Assembly: GCA_017436845.1 (NCBI GenBank)
Contig: JAFSCJ010000004.1
Span: forward strand, 1-55,394
From: Muribaculaceae bacterium
Lineage (GTDB): Bacteria > Bacteroidota > Bacteroidia > Bacteroidales > Muribaculaceae
Direction of reading: 5' to 3'
Length of the DNA stretch: 55,394 nt
The first letter of the stretch is position 1; each line of letters starts with the position of its first letter. The translations under genes were made by a program, and so were the position numbers. The notes beneath the pieces were generated by a model. That model was given only the letters and a program-made list of their open reading frames with translations, did no database searches and had not been told where the DNA came from. This document shows positions 35,562-44,943 of the stretch, piece by piece.

Positions 35562-35783
35562 ATGTATTGGACTTTGGAATTAGCATCAAAACTTGAAGAC
35601 GCGCCATGGCCTGCAACCAAAGAAGAACTCATTGACTATGCAATGCGTTCAGGAGCGCCACTCGAAGTAATTGAAAACCTTCAAGAAATGGAAGACGAAG
35701 GCGACATCTACGAATGTATCGAAGACATCTGGCCCGACTATCCATCAAAAGAAGACTTCTTCTTCAACGAAGACGAGTATTAA
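35562..35783 (+). CDS. DUF2795 family small protein
   Basis: The 73-residue acidic protein has the DUF2795 pattern: PWPATKEELIDYAMRSGAPL followed by EVIENLQEMEDEGDIYECIE and a helical, Asp/Glu-rich tail ending FFFNEDEY. The role is unknown; the fold is a small helical bundle in the cytoplasm. It is monocistronic, with a good promoter (35479-35508) and a terminator directly behind. The high acidity and strong signals suggest an abundant protein; that is inference. Confidence 0.88.
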   Translation: MYWTLELASKLEDAPWPATKEELIDYAMRSGAPLEVIENLQEMEDEGDIYECIEDIWPDYPSKEDFFFNEDEY

Positions 35784-35817
35784 TTGAGTATAACAGTATA
35801 ACTCATTAAAAATCAAT

Positions 35818-35851
35818 AAAGGAGACAGAATGAAATATTTTTGTCTCCTTT
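35818..35851 (+). terminator. Terminator of the DUF2795 gene
   Basis: AAAGGAGACA pairs with TGTCTCCTTT around a 14-base loop, followed by GCGTTTTTG. Confidence 0.85.
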
Positions 35852-35927
35852 GCGTTTTTGTTCATCACTATATAATCTAACAATTCTATTTTTCTCCTGA
35901 TTCCATAGTTAACGCCCCTAATAAAAC

Positions 35928-35956
35928 TTGTAGTCATACATAATTTTGTATCTTTG
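35928..35956 (+). promoter_or_regulatory. Promoter adjoining the ATG of the epimerase gene
   Basis: TTG (35928-35930), an 18-base spacer and TATCTTTG (35949-35956). The ATG is at 35962, just 5 bases behind the box, so the transcript would start at or next to the start codon. Confidence 0.65.
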
Positions 35957-35961
35957 TTTTT

Positions 35962-36879
35962 ATGAAACGGAGAGTGGCGATAACAGGAGCGACAGGGAGG
36001 AAGTCGGGAGGTGAGTTTGCCAGGCTTGTCTCTGAAAACATCGAGGCTATACAGTCGATGTTCCCTGATGGCATTAGGGCGTTGGTGCGACCAACGGCCG
36101 ACATCGCTACGCTTCAATCGCTAATCCCTTCAATCGAGATTTGTCGCGGAGACTGCTCCGATGTGGAGTTTCTGAAAGAGAGCCTAAAAGATGTCGATAC
36201 TCTCGTTCACATTGCTGGCATCCATTTTTCGCGTGAGGTGGTCGATGCAGCTGCTCATTGCGGTGTGCGCCGACTCATCATGATACACACCACCGGCATA
36301 TACTCGCGCTACAAAGCCGCCGGAGAAGGATATCGGCAAATTGATGATTATGTATATGCGATATGTCGCGAGAATAATATCTTGCTGACCATTTGCCGAC
36401 CAACTATGATATATGGCAATATCCACGATGGCAACATCATCACGTTTATAAGAATGGTTGACCGACTGCCGTTGATGCCTGTGGTGAATGGCGCCCGATA
36501 TGCCCTGCAACCGGTGCATTACACCGACCTTGCCCTTGCCTATCTCGCAATCTTGCTAAATGAAACAACGACAGCCAACAAGGACTATATTCTATCGGGA
36601 CATAGTCCCATCATGCTGCGCGACATGCTATCGCTCATCGGGGAAAAGCTTGGCACGCGAGTGCGTTTCATCAACTGCCCGTTCCCCATTGCCTATGCCG
36701 GAGCATGGATGGTGTATTGCTTGACATTTGGGAAGAAAGATTTTCGGGAAAAGGTGCAACGTCTGTGCGAGCCACGCACCTATCTCCACGACGACGCTCG
36801 CCGAGACTTCAGCTACTCGCCCACCCCATTTGAGACCGGCATCACCCCCGAAATCCACCAATACCTCGCCTCAAAATAA
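35962..36879 (+). CDS. NAD(P)-dependent epimerase/dehydratase-like (atypical SDR)
   Basis: The 305-residue protein opens with the dinucleotide-binding RVAITGATGRKSGGEFARL and then shows the usual DCSDVEFLKESLKDVD and VHIAGIHFSREVVDAAAHCGV parts of atypical short-chain dehydrogenases (NmrA/extended-SDR type). TICRPTMIYGN is the region that follows the active-site Tyr in this class. Substrate is unknown; nucleotide sugars or flavin-like compounds are common. The start is well placed because the fold begins at residue 4. It may be translated from a leaderless mRNA. Confidence 0.82.
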   Translation: MKRRVAITGATGRKSGGEFARLVSENIEAIQSMFPDGIRALVRPTADIATLQSLIPSIEICRGDCSDVEFLKESLKDVDTLVHIAGIHFSREVVDAAAHCGVRRLIMIHTTGIYSRYKAAGEGYRQIDDYVYAICRENNILLTICRPTMIYGNIHDGNIITFIRMVDRLPLMPVVNGARYALQPVHYTDLALAYLAILLNETTTANKDYILSGHSPIMLRDMLSLIGEKLGTRVRFINCPFPIAYAGAWMVYCLTFGKKDFREKVQRLCEPRTYLHDDARRDFSYSPTPFETGITPEIHQYLASK

Positions 36880-37094
36880 CGATTGTACAAATTGTACAGC
36901 GGCTATTTAAACACGATTAACTATTTTTGTGCAAATCCGTTAACTATTATTGATAGTGCAACAGAGGGACATTTCATAAATCATTTCAAAATGCATTTAT
37001 ACTCTGGCTAATATTGAAAATATATTATACATTTTGTACACAACAAAAATCATGTCATTGCGTTTATGTTTCATAATCATCCCTATTATTACAC

Positions 37095-37994
37095 ATGAAA
37101 CTGAAAATCGCTGTTTTTCTCTCTTGGCTTGTTGCAGTTCTTCCTGCATCGGCTCAAATGAAAGCAAGCCTCAGCTATGACTATCTGTCGACAAGTACAT
37201 TGAATGACCGATATGGCAATACCTATGGCGATGGTAATCTTTCTCTCTTTTCAGGACGTTTCAATCTACCCCTTTCATTCAAAATGAATGAAAAACGACA
37301 ACCTACATTGTGGAATGCCACGCTTAACATGAAATATGGCATCCTTGACAACGATGATGAAGCCCGTTTCTACAATCCCGACAAGATTATCAATAGCGGT
37401 GTTACTTTTTCTCACATACGCCCTATAAATAACCGATGGTTTATGATCGCTTCACTCGGAGCCGGAATATATGCCCCTCACGATTATATCAGGCTCAATA
37501 GTATTTTGGCTAATGGCGGTTTGGTATTTGTCTATACTATGCGAAATTATTTAAAAATAGGATTTGGAGGTGGATTAACAACCTCGTTTGGTGCACCGAT
37601 AGTGATGCCCATGGTCTATGTCAGTTGGGAACGTAAAGGGAAATATCAATTTAACATTGATTTTATGGGACGATTGAAGGTGTCGGCATCAACATTTATA
37701 AACCCCAATTTGAAACTTGAACTCGTCGGGTTGGAAATGGATGGAATTTCGGCAGTAATGAAAATCAATGGCAAATCCAAAATATACTCTTCAACGATGT
37801 TGAAATCCTACCTTGGCGCAACCTATCAAATAGATAAACACTTGGGGATATCGGTTAGTGCCGGTGTCGACTGGCGTCGCACCGCCAACTTACGAGACCG
37901 AAAGATTAATGAACTTTTTGATTTCAGAGACAAAACCGACCGCTATTTTGGAACTTCATTCCGCTCTACAGCCTCTCTCCACTACACATTCTGA
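37095..37994 (+). CDS. DUF6268-like outer-membrane beta-barrel protein
   Basis: The 299-residue product has a signal peptide ending ASAQ (cleavage near residue 20) and a run of amphipathic beta strands with aromatic girdles, ending in the outer-membrane signature FRSTASLHYTF with a terminal Phe. It resembles the DUF6268 group of Bacteroidetes barrel proteins, a family without known role. The 215-base gap before it contains a TATTTTTG box at 36922-36929 and two TTGTACA repeats near 36882-36899 but no clear promoter pair. The first tRNA-Asn unit begins 4 bases after its stop on the opposite strand. Confidence 0.8.
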   Translation: MKLKIAVFLSWLVAVLPASAQMKASLSYDYLSTSTLNDRYGNTYGDGNLSLFSGRFNLPLSFKMNEKRQPTLWNATLNMKYGILDNDDEARFYNPDKIINSGVTFSHIRPINNRWFMIASLGAGIYAPHDYIRLNSILANGGLVFVYTMRNYLKIGFGGGLTTSFGAPIVMPMVYVSWERKGKYQFNIDFMGRLKVSASTFINPNLKLELVGLEMDGISAVMKINGKSKIYSSTMLKSYLGATYQIDKHLGISVSAGVDWRRTANLRDRKINELFDFRDKTDRYFGTSFRSTASLHYTF

Positions 37995-37998
37995 TCTA

Positions 37999-38034
37999 AA
38001 AAACAAAAGCGAGGCACGTGGAGTGTCTCGCTTT
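37999..38034 (-). terminator. Terminator of the left tRNA-Asn
   Basis: On the minus strand AAAGCGAG pairs with CTCGCTTT, followed by TGTTTTT. Mirror image of the terminator at 48348-48383. Confidence 0.8.
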
Positions 38035-38035
38035 G

Positions 38036-38109
38036 CGCTTCAGGATGGGCTTGAACCAACGACCCCCTGATTAACAGTCAGGTGCTCTAACCAACTGAGC
38101 TACTGAAGC
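38036..38109 (-). tRNA. tRNA-Asn (GUU), left copy
   Basis: Acceptor stem GCTTCAG/CTGAAGC, D stem GCTC/GAGC, anticodon stem CCTGA/TCAGG around CTGTTAA (anticodon GTT). One T-T mismatch is seen in the T stem. The sequence is identical to the plus-strand copy at 48273. CCA is not encoded. Confidence 0.95.
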
Positions 38110-38141
38110 AGGTTATGCTATCCTTTTCGGAAATTGCGTTG

Positions 38142-38172
38142 CAAAATTAGTCGCAATTTTTGAATTATGCAA
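38142..38172 (-). promoter_or_regulatory. Promoter of the left tRNA-Asn
   Basis: Minus strand TTG (38170-38172), 20-base spacer, TAATTTTG (38142-38149). It lies inside the inverted repeat. Confidence 0.75.
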
Positions 38173-38287
38173 CTGATTTGCAAAAAATATTACTAAAATA
38201 GGTGTTTTTAATGCTTTTTTGATGTTTTTTATCGGGTAGTTATTATAATAAATGCGTACCTTAGCTCAACAAAACGAATACACGATT

Positions 38288-39961
38288 ATGAAAACTCAAA
38301 ATAACCTAAGAAAATTCATTTTTCTTGTTCTTATAACACTTGTTGGTAGCTCGTTTATCGCCTCATCTAAAAACGAAAAAGCAGCGATAACACGCAATCT
38401 TGACATCTTCAACTCTGTATATAAAGAATTGCAAGTGTTCTATGTTGACTCTATCGATGCCGAAAAGTCAATAAATACAGCTATCAATGCCATGCTCAAT
38501 GACATTGACCCTTATACTGAATATATCCCGGCAAAGGATCAAGATGCGTTCAAAACAATGACTACAGGCGAATATGGAGGCATAGGGTCATATATCATGG
38601 AGCGTAATGGTAAGGTATATATTTCAGAGCCATATGAGGGATCTCCTGCTCAAAAGTCGGGGCTTAAAGCCGGAGACATGATTGTAAAGATAGATAATGA
38701 CACCACCCTTGGATGGAAGAGTTCAAAAGTGAGTGAACGATTAAAAGGTCAGGCAGGCACACCATTGACAGTAGTTGTTAAACGTCCCTATGTTGAGGAT
38801 TCTATCGTTACAATCAACATCATGCGCGAGAAAATCCAAGTGCCATCAGTCCCCTATTATGCAGTAGTTAAAGATAATATTGGATACATCTACCTCACAT
38901 CGTTTACCGACAAGTCAGCCAAAGAGGTGCGCAACGCATTGGTTGAGCTCAAAAAAGACCCACGAGTAAAATCAATCATTCTTGACTTGCGTAGTAATGG
39001 TGGCGGATTGCTTGAAAGCGCCGTTAAAATCGTTGGGCTATTTGTTCCCAAGAACACTGAGGTACTTCGCACCAAAGGGAAGGGACACTTAAATGAAAAG
39101 GTATATAAAACAACATCAGCACCCATTGACACCGAAATTCCTCTTGCTGTGTTTATCGATGGTGGCTCGGCTTCAAGTTCGGAAATTGTAGCCGGAGCAT
39201 TGCAAGATCTTGACCGCGCAGTGATTATAGGCTCACGCTCGTTTGGCAAAGGTCTCGTTCAAAGCACTCGCCAACTTCCCTATGACGGGCTATTGAAAGT
39301 TACGATTGCCAAATATTATATCCCAAGTGGACGACTAATCCAAGCCATAGACTATTCTCACCGCAATCCCGACGGCTCAGTAGCACGCATTCCTGATAGT
39401 CTCACCTCTGTTTTCAAAACAGTTCATGGTCGCGAGGTGCGCGATGGCGGTGGCATCACTCCCGACATAAAAATTACATATCCTGCCGCCAATCGATTGA
39501 CCTACAATATTGTTCGTGATAATTGGGCATTTGACTATGCCACACGATTTGCGGCAACAACACCCACTATTGCATCGGCTCACGATTTTGTTATTACTGA
39601 CTCTATTTTCAACGATTTCAAGGAATTTATCGACCCTGATAAATTCCAATATGACAAAGTGTGCGAAACAATGCTCTCTGACCTCAAAGAAACGGCAAAA
39701 ATTGAGGGATATGCCAACGACAGCATCAATGCTCAATTTGAAATCTTGGAAAAGATGTTGAAGCATAATCTTAACCGAGATCTCGACAATAACCGCAAAG
39801 AGATAAGCGAACTCCTCGCTAACGAAATAATAAAACGCTATTACTACCAAAAAGGGCAGATAATAGAAAGTCTCAAAAACGATATTGCTCTCGACAGCGC
39901 TGCGGTTATCCTTAACGACCTAAACGCCTATCGCAAAATACTTTCCCCCATTGAGAAATAA
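38288..39961 (+). CDS. S41-family C-terminal processing peptidase (CtpA-like)
   Basis: The 557-residue protease has an N-terminal signal/anchor (FIFLVLITLVGSSFIASS), a PDZ domain (about 75-155, GGIGSYIMERNGKVYISEP), and the S41 catalytic core with GYIYLTSFTDKSAKEVRNAL, SIILDLRSNGGGLLESAV, GGSASSSEIVAGAL (catalytic Ser) and SRSFGKGLVQS (Lys). It acts in the periplasm on C-termini of proteins. The frame opens at 38252, but a -7-like TACCTTAG at 38259-38266 lies inside that extension and the ATG at 38288 directly precedes the signal peptide. Its stop overlaps the mfd start codon as TAATG. Confidence 0.93.
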   Translation: MKTQNNLRKFIFLVLITLVGSSFIASSKNEKAAITRNLDIFNSVYKELQVFYVDSIDAEKSINTAINAMLNDIDPYTEYIPAKDQDAFKTMTTGEYGGIGSYIMERNGKVYISEPYEGSPAQKSGLKAGDMIVKIDNDTTLGWKSSKVSERLKGQAGTPLTVVVKRPYVEDSIVTINIMREKIQVPSVPYYAVVKDNIGYIYLTSFTDKSAKEVRNALVELKKDPRVKSIILDLRSNGGGLLESAVKIVGLFVPKNTEVLRTKGKGHLNEKVYKTTSAPIDTEIPLAVFIDGGSASSSEIVAGALQDLDRAVIIGSRSFGKGLVQSTRQLPYDGLLKVTIAKYYIPSGRLIQAIDYSHRNPDGSVARIPDSLTSVFKTVHGREVRDGGGITPDIKITYPAANRLTYNIVRDNWAFDYATRFAATTPTIASAHDFVITDSIFNDFKEFIDPDKFQYDKVCETMLSDLKETAKIEGYANDSINAQFEILEKMLKHNLNRDLDNNRKEISELLANEIIKRYYYQKGQIIESLKNDIALDSAAVILNDLNAYRKILSPIEK

Positions 39962-42900
39962 TGGAAATAAAGGATATCTGTACCCGGTTTTTGTCGCAAC
40001 AACGCCATGCCGCGATAAAGACTATCCTCGACGATAAAAAAACACGACGAGTGTCGTTTTATGGGCTTGCTGGCTCATCACCGGCAATGCTGTTCGCTTC
40101 ATTTCCCAAGCAGAAACACCCGCTGTTGATTGTAGGCGATAGTCTTGACGATGCCGGATATCTATACCACGACATCTCTCGAATAATAGGGGAAGATGCT
40201 GTGTTACTATTTCCTTCAGCTTACAAAAGAGATATTAAATATGGGCAAATCGATGCTCCATCGCAAATTCTTCGCACCGAGGCACTCAACCATTGGCACG
40301 ACGACAAACAACTGAAATGTGTTGTTACCTACCCCGAAGCTCTTGCTGAACGTGTTGCGTCGAGAGATACTATTGATCGTCACACATTACACCTAAGCGT
40401 TAATGCAATGGTCAATCTCACAGAAACAATAAAATGGTTGCGAGAAAACGCGTTTACGGAGGTAGACTATGTTTATGAACCTGGACATTTTGCTGTGCGT
40501 GGCTCAATATTGGATATCTTTGGCTACTCCAATGAGTTGCCGTTCCGTATAGACTTTTTTGGAGATGAGATAGACTCAATAAGAGTGTTTAACATTGAAA
40601 CTCAGCTTTCGGAAAAACGCCTTGACGAGATATCTATCACCTCTAATGTTGCGCAACAAAGCCATGGTGGCTCGTTGCTTGAATTCATTCACAAGGACAC
40701 TATTATTGCTCTGCGCGACTCTGCATATACCATTGAGCGAATACAAACTATTGCGTCAGAAACTTTCTCTGACAGCGCGCTAATTGCCAACGAAGGGGAC
40801 AAAAATGCAATGCACCAGGTAGTAGATGCCGATAGCTTTGCTCTACAATTTGAAAAATTCCGCCACATACATTTTTCAGCATCACCCAATGCCGAGGCTA
40901 ATGTGACAACATCTATCGACTTCAATTGCTCTCCACAAGGGATATACCATAAAAACTTTGACCTCATCAGCGACTCGTTCAAGAAGATGCTCGCCGATGG
41001 GTATAGGCTATATATTCTTAGCGATAGCGAAAAGCAGATTGAGCGATTAAAGGTGATTTTTGAGGATCGTGGCGATGACATCACTTTCATTCCGGTATTA
41101 TCTACGGTGCATGAGGGTTTTGTTGACCACTTGGCAAAAACGTGCATTTTTACCGACCATCAAATCTTTGACCGTTTTCATAAATACAGCCTTAAAAGCG
41201 ACCGTGCTCGTTCAGGCAAACTCGCGCTATCGCTAAAAGAGCTTAGCGCAATTGAAATAGGCGATTACATCGTGCATGTCGATCATGGCGTTGGAAAATT
41301 TGCCGGATTGCTGCGCACCAATGTTAATGGTCGCACCCAAGAGATGATAAAACTCACATATCTTAATGATGATATTATCTTTGTGAGCATACATGCGCTA
41401 CACAAACTTGCAAAATATCGTGGAAAAGAAGGCGTTCCGCCCAAAATCAACAAACTTGGGACAGGGGTTTGGAACAAAGTGAAGGAACGCACTAAAAGCA
41501 AGCTTAAAGATATTGCTCGCGACCTCATCAAGCTCTATGCCGCACGCAAGGAGGAGAAAGGACACAGCTATTCGCCCGACTCTTACCTGCAACAAGAACT
41601 CGAAGCGTCATTCATTTACGAAGATACCCCCGACCAATTGACTGCGACTCAGGCTGTAAAGGCAGACATGGAGAGTCCTCGCCCCATGGACCGCTTGATA
41701 TGCGGAGATGTGGGATTCGGGAAAACTGAAATAGCCATACGCGCAGCTTTCAAAGCCGCTACCGATGGCAAACAAACGGCTGTACTTGTTCCAACAACGG
41801 TGCTTGCCTACCAGCATTTCAACACATTTAAAGACCGCTTAAAAGAGTTTCCTGTGAGAGTCGATTATATCTCTCGTGCACGCACTCCAAAACAAGTAAA
41901 ACAAATCATTGCCGACCTCGCTGAAGGCAAAATAGATATACTCATTGGTACCCACAAGCTCATTGGCAAAGATATAAAATTCAAAGACCTTGGACTGCTG
42001 ATTGTCGATGAAGAGCAAAAATTTGGCGTTGCCGTAAAAGAGAAACTTAAACAGATGAAAGTAAATGTTGACACTCTAACGATGAGTGCAACGCCCATTC
42101 CTCGCACATTGCAATTCTCATTGATGGGAGCGCGCGACCTCTCGGCGATAACCACTCCGCCAGCCAACCGATACCCCATAATGACCTCGGTAAACGCGCT
42201 CAACGATAACATCATCCTTGAAGCTATTAATTTTGAAATGTCGCGCAATGGACAAGTATTCATTATTAATCATCGCATCGAGGGATTATATGAGCTTGAA
42301 GAGATGGTAAAACGCCTTGTCCCCGATGCTCGTACAATTGTAGGACATGGACAGATGCCTCCGGAAAAGCTTGAAAAAGCGATCATTGATTTTGCCAATC
42401 ATGACTATGATGTGTTGCTTGCTACAACCATCATCGAGTCGGGTATCGATATGCCCAATGTAAATACAATCATAATAAACAACGCTCAAAACTTTGGGTT
42501 GAGCGAACTTCACCAGTTGCGCGGTCGCGTGGGACGCAGTTCTCGCAAGGCATTCTGCTATCTGCTTGTTCCGCCTCACATCCCATTATCACCGGTATCA
42601 CGTCGTCGCCTGCAAGCCATCGAAAGTTTCTCTGAATTAGGAAGCGGAATACACATTGCGATGCAAGACCTTGACATACGCGGTGCAGGTAATCTGCTCG
42701 GTGCCGAACAATCGGGCTTTATTGCCGATCTCGGCTATGAAACCTACCAAAAAATCTTGAAAGAAGCAGTAATGGAGTTGCGCACTGAAGAGTTCTCTAA
42801 CACTCTCACCGCCGATAACGACGACGAAAAAGAGTATGTTGCCGATTGCGTTATCGAGAGCGATATGGAACTGCTATTGCCTGCCGATTATGTGCCACAA

Positions 42901-43302
42901 GAGAGTGAACGCATAAACCTATACCAAGAGCTTGACAGCATCGAGCGTGAAATGGATTTACAAGCCTTTAAATCTCGATTGGAAGACCGATTTGGAAAAA
43001 TCCCTGCAGTTACTGCCGAGCTGCTTCGCATCCCTCGTCTTCGCCGATTGGCACGCCAACTCGGGATTGAAAAAGTTTCTCTCAAACAGGAAACAATGTA
43101 CATCTATTTTGTTGACAACAGCAATATTGCTTACTACCAATCACCCATGTTTGGCAAAATCCTGCATTACCTGCAACAAAACACTCGTCGCTGTCGCATC
43201 AGAGAGAAAAACGAACGCCGCAGCATAGCTGTAACATCAGTCCCTACAGTCGAAGAAGCAGTTCACATCCTCTCTTCAATACACACCCTCGACACCATAT
43301 AA
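39961..43302 (+). CDS. mfd: Transcription-repair coupling factor Mfd
   Basis: The 1113-residue translocase removes stalled RNA polymerase and recruits UvrA. The UvrB-like N-terminal module (about 20-320), the polymerase-interacting domain (DYIVHVDHGVGKFAGL), the helicase part with ICGDVGFGKTEIAIRA, LLIVDEEQKFGVAVKE, TMSATPIPRTLQ, and IESGIDMPNVNTIII, and the C-terminal TRCF domain are present. Length is normal. It is translationally coupled to the S41 protease by the TAATG junction, an arrangement whose logic is not clear. A perfect palindromic terminator follows. Confidence 0.97.
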   Translation: MEIKDICTRFLSQQRHAAIKTILDDKKTRRVSFYGLAGSSPAMLFASFPKQKHPLLIVGDSLDDAGYLYHDISRIIGEDAVLLFPSAYKRDIKYGQIDAPSQILRTEALNHWHDDKQLKCVVTYPEALAERVASRDTIDRHTLHLSVNAMVNLTETIKWLRENAFTEVDYVYEPGHFAVRGSILDIFGYSNELPFRIDFFGDEIDSIRVFNIETQLSEKRLDEISITSNVAQQSHGGSLLEFIHKDTIIALRDSAYTIERIQTIASETFSDSALIANEGDKNAMHQVVDADSFALQFEKFRHIHFSASPNAEANVTTSIDFNCSPQGIYHKNFDLISDSFKKMLADGYRLYILSDSEKQIERLKVIFEDRGDDITFIPVLSTVHEGFVDHLAKTCIFTDHQIFDRFHKYSLKSDRARSGKLALSLKELSAIEIGDYIVHVDHGVGKFAGLLRTNVNGRTQEMIKLTYLNDDIIFVSIHALHKLAKYRGKEGVPPKINKLGTGVWNKVKERTKSKLKDIARDLIKLYAARKEEKGHSYSPDSYLQQELEASFIYEDTPDQLTATQAVKADMESPRPMDRLICGDVGFGKTEIAIRAAFKAATDGKQTAVLVPTTVLAYQHFNTFKDRLKEFPVRVDYISRARTPKQVKQIIADLAEGKIDILIGTHKLIGKDIKFKDLGLLIVDEEQKFGVAVKEKLKQMKVNVDTLTMSATPIPRTLQFSLMGARDLSAITTPPANRYPIMTSVNALNDNIILEAINFEMSRNGQVFIINHRIEGLYELEEMVKRLVPDARTIVGHGQMPPEKLEKAIIDFANHDYDVLLATTIIESGIDMPNVNTIIINNAQNFGLSELHQLRGRVGRSSRKAFCYLLVPPHIPLSPVSRRRLQAIESFSELGSGIHIAMQDLDIRGAGNLLGAEQSGFIADLGYETYQKILKEAVMELRTEEFSNTLTADNDDEKEYVADCVIESDMELLLPADYVPQESERINLYQELDSIEREMDLQAFKSRLEDRFGKIPAVTAELLRIPRLRRLARQLGIEKVSLKQETMYIYFVDNSNIAYYQSPMFGKILHYLQQNTRRCRIREKNERRSIAVTSVPTVEEAVHILSSIHTLDTI

Positions 43303-43303
43303 A

Positions 43304-43337
43304 ATATAGGAGCATCATAATTATGATGCTCCTATAT
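43304..43337. terminator. Bidirectional terminator between mfd and a convergent lipoprotein gene
   Basis: A perfect 34-base palindrome (17-base arms starting ATATAGGAGC) lies directly behind mfd and 16 bases from the end of the minus-strand gene at 43354. AT-rich flanks are present on both sides. Confidence 0.85.
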
Positions 43338-43353
43338 ATATTATAAAAATTCT

Positions 43354-43824
43354 CTATATTGTTGTACGACTGACAGCCCCCATAATATCTTGTTTCATTG
43401 TTGATAATAATCGGGTATCAAATCCTTTTATCCAACAGCCATCACCGCCATATTCTGCTTCTGTTTTAATATTAACTTTAGTTTTATCTGCAGAAAACTT
43501 AAATATCACTCGGGTGCGATACTTATCATCATGTTTTCCCTTTTTATTCCATGTGTATATCCAATTTGTTCTGCCATATCCTCCATCTTTATTTATCATA
43601 TCCATTTCAAATCGGCTTGCAACAACATCAAGGACTTCCCCAAAAGCGCGATCATAAGAAAGACCTTCTCTGATATAAATTGAAGTCCATGTGCCTCCAT
43701 CTGTCGCTACTACAAAACCTTTGGGTTTAGATGAAAAACAACCTTGCAATGGAAGCACAAATAAAACTACTAAACACAATTTTAAAGTCAATGATAACGT
43801 CTTTTTTAATACATTCTGTGTCAT
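43354..43824 (-). CDS. Small lipoprotein, 156 aa
   Basis: The product starts MTQNVLKKTLSLTLKLCLVV and has a lipobox LQGC (Cys about 28) followed by FSSKPKGF. The mature part has tryptophan- and tyrosine-rich strands (GGTWTSIYI, YGRTNWIYTW) and ends with helix LLSTMKQDIMGAV. I do not recognise a family. A longer frame from 43890 was rejected because the signal peptide begins at 43824. It is the last gene of a four-gene minus-strand run (45382-46044, 44944-45375, 44060-44887, this), separated from its neighbour by 235 bases in which I see only an AT-rich region and no gene. Confidence 0.7.
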   Translation of the reverse strand: MTQNVLKKTLSLTLKLCLVVLFVLPLQGCFSSKPKGFVVATDGGTWTSIYIREGLSYDRAFGEVLDVVASRFEMDMINKDGGYGRTNWIYTWNKKGKHDDKYRTRVIFKFSADKTKVNIKTEAEYGGDGCWIKGFDTRLLSTMKQDIMGAVSRTTI

Positions 43825-44059
43825 AATTAATTTAGTTTTAAAATTATTATCAGCAAAGTTAACAATAAAACCCATCATAATTACCCCCACCCGTTAAATT
43901 AAGTTAACGCGGATTTCTTTGACAACTATTTCTTTCTATATAATATAAAAAAAGCAGCCTGGTATCACTACCCAACTGCTTCAAATCAAAGTTTTTGTAT
44001 ATAAAAATGTTAATATGAAATTTGTGAAATTAAATTTATAGAATAAATTCTATCAAAAA

Positions 44060-44887
44060 CTAATGCTTAATTCCTTTATAGCTTAACTGCATACAAGCAA
44101 CATTACCATATTCGTTACTTTTAATGATATTTTTTACTTGGAAAACTCCTTCAGCAGTGTTGTCATGCCCCACAAGTATTATATCATTAATTTGAATATT
44201 TTCAATTTGATCCTCTCTGACCGAACTCTGATATACAGAATTTATACTTGCTGCGGTCGCTGATACATAGTTAAACGTATTATTTCTTATAAACTTGGTT
44301 TTGGTTTTACTCTTCCATGCGATTTCATTGAAATGTTCATCTGCAACGACATAAATATCTGCCGATAAAGAATCGGGAGACGTTGCCAATACAAAGGTCT
44401 GAGAAACATCTTCAAGCGAAAGAGCATCAGGCATACCTATATGCGGATTATATAAAACTATTCCTGTTTTTTCGCCAACTGAAACAAAACGATTTTTTAT
44501 CAATAATGGATATATAACTTCTGCTTCATTTCCATTATTATCAAATGCTTTGAACTTCAATTTTACATCCAGACTATCTGTCTCCACTTCCGGTGCAGTA
44601 TATTCAAATATATAATTAATCTTATTTGTATTACAAATCGAATCCAAGTATTCTATAGTACCTGTCTCTCTATCAAAGGAAGAAATTGTAAATTGGCTTA
44701 TATATTTGTGTGGAGTAGAAATATCCAATTTATATTGAGCTTTATGCCCTGATTCAAGAACAACAATCGAGTCGGAAGGAGGAGTTACAAAAATTGCCAC
44801 ATCTGATAATTCAGGTAAATCCTCAGTACACATCACAAACATAGTGCTTGTAATAATCGCAAATAGAAATAGTTTTATTGCTTTCAT
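44060..44887 (-). CDS. Lipoprotein, 275 aa, beta-rich
   Basis: The product starts MKAIKLFLFAIITSTMFVMC with Cys20 in a lipobox. The mature region reads like two immunoglobulin-like or cadherin-type beta domains (ISQFTISSFDRETGTIEYL, LDVKLKFKAFDNNGNEAEV, then LVGHDNTAEGVFQVKNIIKS). It resembles the many Bacteroidales surface lipoproteins of unknown function. A longer frame from 44923 is unlikely because the signal peptide starts at 44887. A hairpin at 44900-44935 separates it from the upstream gene. Confidence 0.72.
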   Translation of the reverse strand: MKAIKLFLFAIITSTMFVMCTEDLPELSDVAIFVTPPSDSIVVLESGHKAQYKLDISTPHKYISQFTISSFDRETGTIEYLDSICNTNKINYIFEYTAPEVETDSLDVKLKFKAFDNNGNEAEVIYPLLIKNRFVSVGEKTGIVLYNPHIGMPDALSLEDVSQTFVLATSPDSLSADIYVVADEHFNEIAWKSKTKTKFIRNNTFNYVSATAASINSVYQSSVREDQIENIQINDIILVGHDNTAEGVFQVKNIIKSNEYGNVACMQLSYKGIKH

Positions 44888-44899
44888 TATATATAATAA

Positions 44900-44935
44900 C
44901 AAGGACTCCCCCCGACAAAGCAAGAGAAGTCCTTG
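44900..44935 (-). terminator. Hairpin between two lipoprotein genes
   Basis: CAAGGACT pairs with AGTCCTTG around a 20-base loop; the minus-strand side is followed by TTATTA. It could lower expression of the downstream gene rather than stop it fully. Confidence 0.5.
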
Positions 44936-44943
44936 GTGTTTAA

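Larger units (their letters stand above)
37999..38193. repeat. 195-bp inverted repeat, left copy (carries a complete tRNA-Asn unit)
   Basis: This segment is the reverse complement of 48189-48383, with one mismatch seen (a G/A difference near 38134). It contains promoter, tRNA-Asn and terminator. The two copies enclose about 10 kb. Confidence 0.95.
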
